Origin: Armillaria gallica
Taxonomy: Eukaryota; Basidiomycota; Agaricomycetes; Agaricales; Physalacriaceae
Length of the DNA stretch: 64,000 bases
Reading direction: 5' to 3'
NCBI GenBank assembly: GCA_037576215.1
Contig: JBANDB010000020.1
Span: forward strand, 744,001 to 808,000
Below are positions 45,578 to 58,134 of the stretch, one piece after another. The stretch's first letter is position 1, and each line of letters begins with the position of its first letter. The position numbers and the translations under genes are program-made. The notes beneath the pieces were generated by a model that worked only from the letters and a program-made list of their open reading frames with translations, searched no databases and was not told where the DNA came from.

Positions 45578-47288
45578 ATGCTTGCGATCCACCCCCTGAT
45601 ACCTTTGAAAGTGTCACCAATTGACAAACCTGCTATCCATCTACCACATACTTACTGCGTTTAGCTACGATGTTGCATCGTCCAGAGGTAAGCCAGTTGT
45701 CTCAATGTCGATGACCGTCCCCATACTTAGTATCATTCCATCCAACAGGAAAGAAAATCGGCGTCAGCGATACTATACCCTATGGGAACAGGACCCCCCT
45801 TCTCAATTTTGCTGTCTACAAGACAATATCATTGCATCTTTTACGGTGTTGACAACCTCTCTTTCGATGCCCACTGTTTCGGCATGGCAGCCCATGGGCC
45901 ATGGCAAGATCCAGCTGAACATTACTGCTACCTCCTGACATATCGCTACACAGTTCCAGAGTATGGTAACCGACACACTGCATACACGTTTTTCTTGATA
46001 ACACCTGAATCCCATGTGGAACACAACACTACTGTTGAGTCCCTCTGTCCAGGATTTGTCTGTAAGGCGACAGTCATAGCCATCCGCCATTCGCTCTACA
46101 ACGACATGCCTATGTCCACTGGTCTCATGGAACACGTCCATTCCCATCTCTACGAGTATGTCTCCATATTATTTCCTACTCACGATAACTGACCCAGAGG
46201 GTATAGTGCGATCATGTTGATCAGATCGAGAGAAGACCCAGGCAAAGCGTATGACATCACCAGGATGGTATCTATTGGGTACCAAGCGCCGTTAGGTGGC
46301 CTCAGTTCTGAGCGCCCACTCGCAACGAGCGTTTCGCAAGGATCGTCAGCAATCGATAGAGTTTATGGCTTGCAGGACACCATTGAGGAGATCTTATCCC
46401 ATGCGGATATCAATACTCTCCTATCCACGAGACAGTCCAGCGGACATCTAAGATTCTCCGCAAACGCCGTGCTTATCGAGTGAATCAACCAACTCCTTGC
46501 ATCGTTCATGCCGGAATATAGGACCTTTGAGTTCAGAAAGTTTCTGCATTCCATCGACGCTGTCATCGGTGGATGGTTTGTGACAGCTATCATGTTTTGG
46601 GACCGTAAATGGCAGCCTGATTTCTTGGACATCTTTACAACCCAGGAAAGCATGTAAGTTAATTGTACAACTTCAAGTCCATCATTGCACTGACAAATTG
46701 CAGGGAGTTGTTAGGCGGCCTCCTGAAAAAGTGGTCCTATAGACGGATAAAATCTGCCACAACGACGGACTGTCTCAAGCCATCAGCAGATGTCATACAG
46801 GCTCGATGGACCTTACCTGGTTTTGTGAGTTCACAAAAGAAGCTATAGGAAGAGACTTATATTCGTTCTAGTCCCCCATCATACTCACTCTGTCGCCTGA
46901 TGAATCACCACTATCTCCGGTGTTCATGAGCAAATCTACAGCCACAATGAACTTCATGACTAGTACAAACATCTATTGTCTCTATCCCAAAATCACATTG
47001 AGACGCGACACAGTCGTATGTGGTAAATATGGATGCATGACGATGGCCGAGGCACGACATGCCTGCCGTGATTTTTCTCGATTCTACGGAGCACCAGGCA
47101 TTCGAGGCATGTGCAGTTACAGCTGTCCAGCTATGGTTTGGAACCTACGTACTCTCAAAGGGGTGCTAGTGATAGAATTCTGTGAAAGAGACCGTTCATT
47201 TTCTGAACACCCTCTACAAGACTTAGACCCGAAGCAGCTTGGGTATTTTTGGAGGATTGCATCGCGTTGTGAAAACGCCTGTACCTAG
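45578..47288 (+). pseudogene. F-box protein with nucleotidyltransferase-like segment, copy C
   Basis: The N-terminal part (FGMAAHGPWQDPAEHYCY, TAYTFFLITPESHVEHNTT, FVCKATVIAIRHSL) joins in frame across an intron near 46157-46198 to GYSAIMLIRSRED. An F-box follows (YGLQDTIEEILSHADINTLL). TGA at 46481-46483 interrupts SANAVLIE/INQLLASFMPE. Then come FRKFLHSIDAVIGG and WDRKWQPDFLDIF, a degenerate counterpart of the GS..D.D region of nucleotidyltransferases, and STATMNFMTS..YCLYPKITL. The last blocks match the two genes at 51-53.7 kb, so these are three members of one family. The N-terminal part could be a separate gene. Function unknown; an SCF adaptor role is inferred from the F-box only. Confidence 0.5.
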
Positions 47289-47729
47289 GTCATCCCTCCT
47301 TTTTTTGGGTAGAAATAAGTCGGACAGTAGAATGAATAGTACGGTAGCATGCAATGCAGCATTAAGATAAAATAACAAGATATGAATCACATCCTCCGAG
47401 GATATGACAGTGGCGAAGAAAGAAAGGCATAAAGAAAGTGGTAACACTGCTACACGTCACACGGCAAAACGTTGTTCTGAAAAATAATGACTGTGTCGAA
47501 GGAGTCGGAGACCCAAACACCATATTTGGATTTCGGGTGCGAATAATCAAGCCACTCACGAAATACAGGCACCAAAGACCACATGGTTCACCACAAAAAA
47601 ATGAAGGTTGTTAACACAATATTATTATCTGCCTCGCCTTTCTATATGAAGATAACAGTATAACAAAATAAATATGAAACGGAGAGATAAGTGTCATTAC
47701 ACACGGACAATCAGGCGTCGACATTCACA

Positions 47730-49558
47730 ATGAGCTCACTCAATGCAAGCAACGACGATTTCAAGCCTGTTTCCCCACTCTCTTCAGATGACGAAACAGG
47801 CGATTTTGAGGCCTACGAAGGCCTGTATATGAGCCTCTACTGGCGAATGCTAGACCCCACGGCCAGACTTGTGGTAGCCCACCAACGCTGGCTTGATGCC
47901 AGTAATGGTGTCGAAGGATGGTATATAGACAGAGACAGAGCAGTAGGGAGAGAAATGTTGTTGATAGAAGAGAGTAAGCATACCTACGCGTCTGTGAAAA
48001 ACAGGTCCGCTAAACAGCTTCGGGCTCAGGATGCAATCGAGGACGAGACAAACTCAACCACACCTTAAAAAATTTGACACCAAAAACCCCCTCTGTTCCT
48101 GTCGAACTGCAGACATTCATCCTTTCTCTCATCACAGACATCAGCTCATTGATATCAGTCAGGAGTGTATGCCAACTGTGGAACAATGAAGTGAAGCGCA
48201 CGTCAGTGCTGTTCCAACGACTTGCTTTCATAGATGCCCCAGACCGCATGGACTTAAGAGAACGAACAATCACCAGCGACGTATTCACATCTGCATTCCT
48301 AAAGCAGAGCGGACTGTATGAAAACGTCACATCCGTAACCTTGTACTGCTGGACACTCGACACAAGATGCTGGTTCGTCAAATTGCTGCCGCGAGTGGTA
48401 GAGTTGAAAGTAATAAAATGCGGACGATGGGAATGGCTGTACTGCTTACCATTAAGCATCGAGCATTTGCTTATCAGTGAAACGGCAGTCGAGCTGTTAG
48501 AATGTTTACAGTGTTTCTTCTTTGGCTGCACTCGCTTAACGGCACTGGTTCTCGATCACGTAGACTTTGAAGGACTGGTAAAACATTTTCATGTATATCA
48601 ATGATGCTGCAGCTCATACAGGCAACACAGGGTACTGCTATTGTGAATACACAGAGCACACACATTGGCATAAATGACTGGCTCTCCTTGCACGAGTTAA
48701 CCGATCATTCGCCAACAGTTCCTTCCCATCTAACAGAACTGTCCATACGCACATACGACGACAGCAGTTGCTACATTTACACCCTGTTAGAATGGCTCGC
48801 CGGCGACTTCAGCCCACCTCAAGCCTTGCCAGACAACCCATTCCCGTTGTGTGTTGATGGACGATCCCCATCAGCAGCAAGTCTCCACTTCGAAACGGAG
48901 TTTGATATCAGTGACGCAGCATGGAACAACCTCTCTCTTCACGTTGAAGACCTAACACTAGGATGTGCGTATACCGAGACCTGCTGAAAATATTCTACTC
49001 ACCTGAACCTATACAAGTCTTCCACTGTTGCCCCGATGACATACCGACTGTCGAGAACTTTGCTCACTTACACACCTTGCGACTTGAGGTGTATTTTCCA
49101 GTTGAAACGTTCTGGATGGAGACGATCATTGCTCATGGCAAGATGCGCCGGGGGAAAAGTCTTCATTATACCTCTATTTCCACATTGATCATCCCTGGGA
49201 ACCGTTCGACAGGGGATATGAACATATGCGAATATACGCAGAAGAAATGGACCGCCCATGCACAGGATGGGAAGACTGGTGGGAAGACATGGGCAAAACA
49301 CTTGTAAAGGTCTTGCCAACCTACGATCCACGGGATCATTTTTGTGGTGTGGAACTACACATCATATTCATAGCAGAGGACAACAAGGCGGCAGCAAGAC
49401 CACAGTATCTTGGTGCTAACACGCATGGCTCAACGATGATTGAATATGCTGAATGCCTGGTGAAAAGATTTCAAGAGATGATGAACGATGGAGACCAAGC
49501 AAAAGGCGGGGTAGAAGTTATACCACAGATTGTATTCTACCCTGCATTCCATCAGTAG
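47730..49558 (+). pseudogene. F-box/LRR-like gene, paralogue of the 19-kb gene
   Basis: Starts MSSLNASNDDFKP (47730). The F-box region reads VPVELQTFILSLITDISSL then SVCQLWNNEV. Blocks shared with the 19-kb gene in the same order: VTSVTLYCWTLDTRCWFVKLL, VIKCGRWEWLYCLPLSIEHL, LTELSIRTYDDSS, DIPTVENFAHLHTLRLEV and CTGWEDWWEDMGKTL. An intron at about 48580-48614 removes an apparent stop. Near 49150-49160 the frame shifts at a GGGGGAAAA run. The paralogue alignment moves from HGKMRRGKS to SLYLYFHIDHPWEPF across it, so I read a one-base indel there. No TGA lesion was seen in this copy. Confidence 0.6.
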
Positions 49559-49567
49559 AATAGACAA

Positions 49568-49711
49568 AAATTGAAACATGGAATCTGCCATTACTTTAAG
49601 ACAGAATGTAAATATGGGAGGCATCCGTCGCAAGTCTGTGCCAATAAAGAACCCACAGTTCAGACATGGCAAGTCATGCGCTGTGGCTACAAAGGCTCTG
49701 GGCATATGAGG
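49568..49711 (+). pseudogene. CCCH zinc-finger fragment
   Basis: A frame reads GICHYFKTECKYGRHPSQVC, close to a CCCH (C-x5-C-type) zinc finger, followed by a cysteine in VMRCGYKGSGHM. It lies ten bases after the F-box stop codon. Probably a detached piece of an RNA-binding-type zinc-finger gene or the lost tail of the F-box gene. Confidence 0.35.
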
Positions 49712-51050
49712 TGAGCATATGAATATGGTAAAAGATAGATCAACAAAAATGCAGACAGCAGGATCTACTCAGGAAGCAATAGCAGAAAGCATTGCTGGTG
49801 CCAATACATTCTCCGATCGGAAAAACGAAGCTTCAAAATGTTGTGACATTTCATTCAATCTTCTGATGGTAAAAACGAAGTCAGAAAAAAAGGTTGAAAG
49901 GCTGTATCATTTATGTACTCTTTTGAGATAAGGAAGAGGGCTCGAACAACAAGGTGGAAATGGTGTTTCCCATAGCCAGAACAAAGGAAACCACTTTTCA
50001 TTGGTAGAAAAGCTGCTATTTTTGGCACATGAAAAGAACGCTAAATAGGTCAGGTTTTTCATTGCGTTCTGCATATATCATTTTCGCAGCATATAGAGGT
50101 AACGAAAAGCCACAACATTTTTAGAATACCTTTTTCCATCCTGAAAAAGAACCAGCCCCAGCTGTGCCAAAATAGATGCAATTTGATCCCAGCAATACTA
50201 TCCATAAAAGGCAATGTCCCAAATATTGTTTGTAGATATTGACCAGTATTCCAAATTGAAGTGGATACCTGCAACGTGTTACAATGAACATAACATCAAT
50301 TACTTACAATTCCTACCCTGCAGCTAAAAATGATACAGGTGTGAATGACTCCAAGTAGCTAAATAGAATAGAGGTAAATCAGATTGAGTCCCAGCAAAGT
50401 GGGATCAGCCTAGATATTTACATGTAAATATTTTAGTGAACAAAAACTGCCAATCAAAACTCGGTCTCATTCCTGTACAATCCAATTTCATCGTCTACCA
50501 TTCCAAGGTCAGATATGTTTAACGTAATAGTAATGACCTTCGATGTCTAGACATTGCTCGGGAAACGAATCATGATCCCAAACATATCCAGCCTGACAAT
50601 ATCACCTATGCCAGGTGTTGCGGATTTCTGGCTTAGAACAAATATAGATATGATACAAGGAAACGAACAAACAAGGAAAACTAAATAAAGACATGATTTG
50701 AAACAGACACAGGTGCAATGCAACCGTTGGCCTTCACAGAAACCGCAGTAGAACAATAGAGAAGAATTCCATTTCGATAATCTCAGAAGTAAAGATTACA
50801 CTCAGAGCGGCCCACTCTCTCCAAAAGATATCGAGTCTAGACGCTGAAAATTGAGCAAAAAGAACGAAAGTAATCAGACCAATGAAGAAGATACAACGAT
50901 GAGCCAGTTCGAATGTAAGGCAAGACACATAACACATGCACCGCACAGTCACCCATTTCACATCACCGTAGCTTCATGAAATGCTCCAGTGAGTTCTCAA
51001 GAAAGGACAGCTATCTGCAGAGCTTATACCGAACCCCAGCCCACAGGAAA
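49712..51050. other. No gene seen
   Basis: Only short frames without domains on either strand. I see no repeat shared with other parts of the window. Confidence 0.4.
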
Positions 51051-51061
51051 TAGACATACAT

Positions 51062-52151
51062 GTATTTGACATGCTTCCCCTTGAGGATGTATGGTCCTTT
51101 TCCGTCGCCTCCTGATCCGCCAGGGAGAGAGTACGCAACTACTTTACAGAACGCTTCGACTTCAACAATACAATGCAACCATGGTTTTCTAATGATGACG
51201 CAGTTTTATTGAGACAGTTAATGGAGAGGACTGGTGCAGTGATCGCAGGCTCTACATTGATTGCATTCTTTGACAGGAAAGTAGCAGAAATTACGGACCT
51301 AAACATCATTGTAGGAATCGAGGGTAGTGTGGAAACTGTGAAATGGTTCCTACAGAGGTTGTACCACTCTGCTCACCCATTTTGACCTGACATAGTGGAG
51401 TACATCGAAGAAAGCATTCCTTCATCTGGAGACATGAAACACTATGAACACAAGACAAGGAAGCGCATGAGAATGGGAGCACTTCATGTAACAGGCATGT
51501 GCGGAGAATACAAACTGGTCGGGCCTCATAACACGAAGGTCATAATAACAGTGGCGATCTATTCTGTCATCGACATTATTCTACATTCCCATTCCAGTGA
51601 GTGACCAACGACATTTCATGAACACCTCTGATATTTTATAATACAGCCTTAGCTATGAACATCATAACCTCCAGTCACACAGTGTCGCTGTATCCAAAAC
51701 TATCGTTTATGAGGAGAGAAGGAATGAAGACTAACATGTCAGTCATCTCTCATGTCGCAAAAGCCACCACAGATAGGTGAAAAAATAAGGGCTTCACATT
51801 TCTTACTGGCCCAAGGGATGGTCACGATGTCACTTATGCCTATCCTCATGAAATCCGACATGTAGGCGATGCACTCTGCTGGATAATACTGCTGAGCAGA
51901 CACAGATCATCGCTCAGGCAATGCCCATCATTCAAAAGTCACCTCCGTGCCCAATCATGGGCCTGCACGTGTAGAACATCGAAAGATCCTCTACAGGAAG
52001 CCACTGAATACAAAATGAATTACAGACTTATTGGTCTGCTCAAGCCGCTCAGACAAGCAATGGGACCCATTGCATTCTGCGTTGAACCATGCTTATGGAG
52101 GTTTTGGGAACTTGACCTTAAAAGCGAACGGAAAAGTTGGAAAAATGCGTA
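51062..52151 (+). pseudogene. F-box / nucleotidyltransferase-like family, copy A
   Basis: An F-box remnant (DMLPLEDVWSFSVAS) is followed by TGA 51113-51115 and RERVRNYFTERF. Then comes ERTGAVIAGSTLIAFFDR with ITDLNIIVG, resembling the GS..DxD arrangement of nucleotidyltransferases but incomplete. A TGA at 51383-51385 separates HSAHPF from PDIVEYIEE. After an intron (GTGAGT at about 51598, ending TACAG near 51647) follows LAMNIITSSHTVSLYPKLSF. Another TGA at 51778-51780 (ATTDR/KNKGF) may be real or intronic. The copy ends at about 52151 with TAA. It is a tandem paralogue of the next gene, with the intron in the same place. Confidence 0.55.
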
Positions 52152-52602
52152 AGATTATCATATCAGCTTTACGACATTGACCTAACCTGTATAACGGGAC
52201 CATCAAGGAATGGTTGGAAATTTTTGAATTAGGGATACAACGTTTCCTAGCATTATACCGCTAAACAGAAGTGCAGGATGTATCTGTAACTTCAAAACCA
52301 TACAACGGTAGCCACTCTGAAATGTAACCCTGAAGTTAGAAATACTACGGACCGCCAGAACCAGCAGCCTGATTTGATGTACTCCGACATCATGGAGCAA
52401 CGAGTCAAAGATTCAAAAGGTGACACGATCAACATCCTACCATTCCCTTCTCCTCTCCCAATACTCTTCCACAGTTTCTTGAAGGGAGAAAAATATGGTC
52501 CTGCTGTGAGCATAAAGTTCAATGATCATTCCATCGTATCACAACTTACCATCCTCCCTTTGAGGGAAAATCAGAAAAAACAATGACATTAACCGCCTTA
52601 TA

Positions 52603-53658
52603 CTTGCTCTACTTTCACCATCTGAACTAACTCAGTTATCACTGATGGAACGCGCATCATGAGAAACAGTAGAAGAATACCGTTCATCCATCTACAGTAT
52701 TGGTAATCTTCTCACCCAATGGTTCTCATCGGACATGTTCACCCGTTTCAAAGAATTGCAGCGTCAAGAGGGACTAGTTATCGCAGGCTCAGCTGCACTC
52801 GATTTCTTCAGCCATACGTACTATACGGATACGTGTTTGGACCTATATGTAACGTTCACATGTTGGCAACCAGTGGCACTATTCTTGAATGATGCAGGGT
52901 ACTCCACAATCACCATCAATGGTGCAAGCTGCGACGGCGTCATCCCCAATGTAGAGGCACTGGAATGGCTCCTCGACAGCCATTGCATGCAAAAATGCCA
53001 AGATACAGACTGGAAACAGAGGAGCACCGAAAAGAGCATGTGTCAGAGTGTATGCAGCATTATAGTCTTTCTCGACAAGTATCAACAAAACATATCCTTG
53101 AACCTTTGTGTCTACAGTCCCTTTGACGCAATCCTCAGTTTTCACTCGAGTCAGTCCTCTTTGTGCATAAGAAAAAAATCATACTGATGTCACGATGTAG
53201 CCCTTGTGATGAATTTTATCAGTTACAGCGGCGCTGTCAGTCTATATCCGTGGCTCACTTTCGAGAAAGGGATGGCAACAAAATCATCACCTGTACACAA
53301 CCAAAGCATCATTGACAAATACATCGACCGAGGTTGGAAGTTCACCAACAGTGCTGTCGATTACGACTCGATTTGGCCCCTCAGATTCGTGGGAGATAGG
53401 AGGTGTTGGGTGATACAATTCAACGAGAAGGAACCAATGGATATCATGTGGGCGAACTCATGGAGAATGGGCCCAACACCAAAAAACCAAAAGTTCCTAG
53501 GCGCAGTCCAGATGATATGTGACATTGTTGCAACAAACCTCAGCAATCAAGACCCGAGCTTTACATGTCAAAGTGTGGAGATTGCTCGTTTGCTGGCGAT
53601 ACCCCACTCAAGATCATGGCACGCTGTAAACCAACAATGGTGCGACTTAATCTTCTAG
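52603..53658 (+). pseudogene. F-box / nucleotidyltransferase-like family, copy B
   Basis: PSELTQLSLMERAS is followed by TGA 52660-52662 and then ETVEEYRSSIYSIGNLL, QEGLVIAGSAALDFF and CLDLYVTF. An intron (ending TAG near 53200) precedes ALVMNFISYSGAVSLYPWL, then YIDRGWKFTNS, FVGDRRCWVIQF and a C-terminal tail ending HAVNQQWCDLIF. The TGA falls right after ERAS, the homologous place to SVAS/TGA in copy A. Apart from this stop the copy is open. The second acidic residue of a nucleotidyltransferase DxD is a tyrosine here, so catalysis is doubtful. Function unknown. Confidence 0.55.
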
Positions 53659-56600
53659 CCAGCATCAACTGACACGCATTGTCTCCAGGTCGCTCAATGA
53701 ATTCATCACCTGCTTACACGACATTTTTCAATCAGTCGAAAAATTCACGCTCTAGCTGGAATAGTGTGAATGTCGCAAAATCGATCTATCTAGCATAGCT
53801 TGTAACTGTCTATATACAGGATTTTAAGCACCCCAAGCAAAGCACACCATGAACCATCAGATGTGATCTTAATCAGAATGGACTTAGCGCATCCAAGTCC
53901 TATCCAAATAATGTCCATGTATTTCAGACTGACGATGCCCGACATTCTTCTTTATCAGCCAATCGACAGACTGGCCCGGTGATTATTCGGACTTACAATC
54001 AGACGGCTACTAGAACTTCACCAGATTTTGGTATGGACCAGTTGTTATAATGTTTCTCAGGAACAGCGAGCAAAAAAATAAAAAGTAAAAAAAGTACACC
54101 AATGTAGAACATTTTTATTTTAAAGCCTGTAGCCTGGTTCTTCGGACAATATGCTAGTCCCTGCTTAGTATACTGATGTTCGTATAAATACCAACTAGGA
54201 GAGATATATGATGTAGATCGTGCCATACTTGTCTGCTATCCTTCCCTTCACCTCCATCAACGCTATGCAGGGGCATCCCATTTGCAAATCAGTCATGCAC
54301 CGCCACCATGTGGACTGTACCTGAACCGTTTTGGCTGTCGATCCTTTGAATTACTTTGATACCGAATCAATAACGACAGATTCACGAGGAATGTGCATGC
54401 AAGACTGTTTTCTATTTTGAGGAGCTAGCTTAGATTTTGAGGACATGTACTGTGCATGAAATAAATAAATATTTTACATCCATGTGCAGGAGCTAGCAGA
54501 AGTTGTGTAAATGTGGGGCAGAAATCCAGGGGATTTTCAATTTTAATTTTAAAAAAATTACCTACTGTGCAGATCAGTACACACCACTAAGTCCTCTGTG
54601 TCTACAAGGACTTAGATGACCTGAAGCACAAACAAAGAAAAACCACTTATTATCGTGCGCAGCAGTGTCCGCTACTCGAGGAATTAAAAAGAAAATTAAT
54701 TAATTTGAAAAAAAAAGGGAAAGGGCCGAAAATGACCGGTGTGCCGATATGCCGATATGCCGAGTCGATATGCCGGGACCAACTCGGTCCGATGTCATAA
54801 CTAGCGATCAAGCATGTCGAGTGGCAGTGCTCGGTGCCTGCCGGTGCCTGATGCCAACACGGGAAGTAGTCGTGCTTCCCGCGTTGACGTCCAATCTTCC
54901 TCCTCAGCCTATAGGGGCCAGCTGCCCGGCACACACACCCCATTTCATATCGCTATAGGTCGCGGCAAAATCGGCAGCGCTGCCGGTGAGCTCGGCATCT
55001 CATTTTCGACCGGCAGGGAGCCACTTGGACAATCTTGGGCTGATTTCGAGATTTAGTGGGCTAGGGAGCGAGTCCCCGCCTCTCAGGCTTGTTTTGACAT
55101 TGGAGAGGCCGTGTGTGGAGTCAAGGCTGGTGCTCTGGATGTGGGAAGAAGTGTCTTACATGCCTCCAAGCACAAATTAGACCGCCTCTCCTGCTGAACT
55201 CTGTGAATTGCGATCCACAGAGGCCAGAAATCAATAACCTGGCTCTTGATGCCCGAGTTCCATTTAGCACTGTCGTCGCTACATGAGTTTCTTCCCATGT
55301 AATCCGTGTCTTTGTTGCTGACTGTTCACCTAAGCCTGAGATACGGCGAGGCTCCCAAGACCGGTCATAGGAGTGAATATTGATCAGGTATGTTCATTTT
55401 GACCAGGATGGTTTTGGGATACTAATCCTACAGGATCGTACATCCATCTAGGACCCTCGATGACACCTGCCACCCCAGTATCATTTGCGCAAAGATCTCA
55501 ATCTGATGGCAGCATGTCGCGTCAATCATACAGTCGAGTGTGGTGTCGTCGTCAGCGTGGCAAGACAGTGGTAAATTATCGGCAGGAGGCGAGGACATTA
55601 TTATTGGCATTACAGCGACAGAAAAGAGAGATCAAGGCAAAGCTGAAGGGAAGACATGTTCACTGGGTAGTGAGGTGAGTATCACCTTTCAGTCAATCGA
55701 CAAGATACGACAGAGTTTCATAGATGGCAAGAACACTCCCATACTTTCCACGCTTCATCGCACAAGACGGCGAAAGCATTCGACACGTACACTGGGGAGC
55801 AGGCCTTATGCCTGCACTATGGCGGATTTTCAGTGCCCGATGAATTATTCGACAACCAGAGGAATATGGGCAGAGTGGACGATGGGATCGACGACCGCGT
55901 ATTTTTCCGTGTGAAAAATCACGTTGAGTGCAGACTGTGGTGGTATTGAACTATTGTATTTCTTGGGATGGGTGTAGGAAGAAAACTTACACAGTACATA
56001 TTGTTCATAGGACTCACAATAGTCGGTGCATATGATTAATATACATTCTTGACGTCTTGTTCAAGCCTGCAATGCTTACAATGGGCTCTTTGGTGCAGTC
56101 AACATCTTTGGCCTTTCCTCCGGGCACCAACCTCGCGTGCAATGCACAGTACGAGCAAAGCAGAATTTGCAGCTGTTGTGAGACGAGAAAACGCTATTGA
56201 CTTAGACTTATGTGCATTCACCGCTGTCTTGCAACAAACAGCTGATCTTGTTATGCACTTGACAGACTCAGAATATTGTTTTCTCACAAGTTCTCAGTGA
56301 GGCAAGCCATACTCTCAGAAGGAAAAATGATATTGCACAAATAAATTGTATATTAAAACTCAAGATACACGAACTTGTATGTACGCAGTCGAGATCGTGG
56401 AGGTAAAAGGCAGAGAAAGGAAAACCTGTGCCTGACAACAATGCTTGCAAATATAGAAGCCATCAGCAAGCCGTCGGTATCTTCCATCGGCATATAAAAG
56501 GATGACATCATTAGCAGAATGACCGGATGGAACAAGGACGTCATAAGCCATGGGAAAGCCACATTGTTGTTTGCGCATGTTAATTGTAGAAGCCCACATA

Positions 56601-57041
56601 TAAGGAGAAATGTGTCCTGGGCAAGCCAGACATCATAATATCTCACCAATTTTATTACCATTCGATACCTAAGGACCTAAAACAAACATTTGTAGCAAGA
56701 AACTATGTATATTAAGATGGGAAGATGGTGAAAATAGATATATCCCAGAGGCCCTCTTTGTTTGTCCGTATTGATGGTCCATCGGCAAGGCAGCGGCACA
56801 AGACGAACATTTTGACTCCATCCACTTACTTTCGAATGGACACCAAACGCGACGGGTGCATAAAGGATAATGATAAGATTATATTCTGTTCAAAAAATAC
56901 ACTAAAAAGAGTGAGAAACGAGGAAGACATACGTGCCGAAAATACTTTGTTGACATATGTTAGGATCAGATGCCGGCGCTTAAACCTTATTTGATTCTAC
57001 AGACAAGAACGAATCCTTCGTAAACTCCGGACTCATAAAAT
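53659..57041. other. Gene-poor region
   Basis: No supported gene. Frames at about 55.46-55.91 and 56.05-56.30 kb are open but unrecognised. At 54742-54778 a short cluster of four CGATATGC/CGAGTCGATATGC units stands out in a GC-rich patch (54.7-55.1 kb) unlike its A/T-rich flanks. This could be a small foreign or transposon fragment. Confidence 0.4.
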
Positions 57042-57205
57042 CACCGCTCCTTCAATGGAGGCCACATTTGGTAGATACCCGGAATCGAGGGAAGATAGAC
57101 ACGGATAGGAGTAAACAATGATGGTAACGTTTGGCAGCAAGGTCAACACGTAGGAGATACATTACTACAGGACAGAAGCAGGGCGAAGAGGGCATCATGG
57201 TTCGT
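57042..57205 (+). repeat. Dispersed repeat, 3' partial copy
   Basis: Homologous in direct orientation to about 9676-9838: AGGCCACATTTGGTAGATACC, GGAATCGAGGGAA, GTAAACAATGATGGTAACG, GCAGCAAGGTCA and GGCATCATGGTT each have counterparts in the same order. Only the 3' quarter of the longer copy is present. Confidence 0.6.
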
Positions 57206-58134
57206 GAAGTCGACCACGAGCCGGGGACATTTAGACTAGGATGTCAAGCAGTTATGCTGAAATATCACTGCATCATTCGGTTACTGCGCGATCTGCAAGC
57301 GCAAGGGGATATTGGTACTGTATGCAAGTATGTGTTCCGGTGTGAGGTAGGTTGCCAAAGATCCTAGCGCGCCTTTGAACGTGCATCTCCCACCTTCAAC
57401 TGCCTTGTAGTTGCAGGAGAAACCAGGTGTGCGTGTGATGAGCCACAATCAGTACAAGCGAAAATTCCCGGGTCTCGTCAGATGCTGACGCATCATCTGA
57501 ACTGCCAGTCGGTCTACACAATAGGAACTAGCTGCCATTGATAATCACAAATCAGACGCAACATGCTGTCCACCGATGAATGAGTAAATCTGATAGGTTC
57601 AGGAACATGACTTAATGACATACATCCTCTGTGGTGATGAGTTCGTCAATGGGTTTGTGTTCAATGCTGCCGGCAGAATAACGGCAACTGGTGCACTGTG
57701 CTGAACGTATGCCGTAAGGGTGCACGGGGTACAGCCAAGGGACAGCAAGGCATCCTGCATATCAGAAATCAACAATTCTCGTCCATCTGGAAAATGCACC
57801 TTCGTTACATAGCCGTATATAGACCTTGTAGGGCATATAGCCTGAGAGCTAAGTCCGCAATACTGAGCGTTATGTATCGGACAGATTGCTATCATAGTTC
57901 GCCATAGTGCGGAGCTATAATCCCTATAGCGCTATGCGCGCTATGGACCGAGACCCCTTTTGCAGCAGTCCATCCGTCCATCCGTCCTTCAGCCAAGCCA
58001 TCCGTTCCTGTCAGGGACAGGTATCCGACTCCAATTGAAACGTCGAATAGAAGAATATGACATTATATTCACAATTGTGTATAGTAATGTAACGAAGAAG
58101 TGTCCAGACTAGTAGCATAATGCATTTTTTGAAT
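57206..58134. other. Region left of the Plavaka genes
   Basis: No supported gene. A hairpin, CCATAG..GCG pairing with CGC..CTATGG, lies at about 57904-57948, and a CCATCCGT tandem at about 57968-58005. These could belong to the Plavaka element's left end, but I found no matching inverted partner on the right within the window. Confidence 0.3.

Noticed and set aside
57599..57895. Minus-strand 98-codon gene
   Set aside because: Open and protein-like in places, but no family, intron or neighbour supports it.
57904..57948. Left terminal inverted repeat of Plavaka
   Set aside because: The hairpin is self-complementary, and I found no matching inverted copy after the transposase gene within the window.
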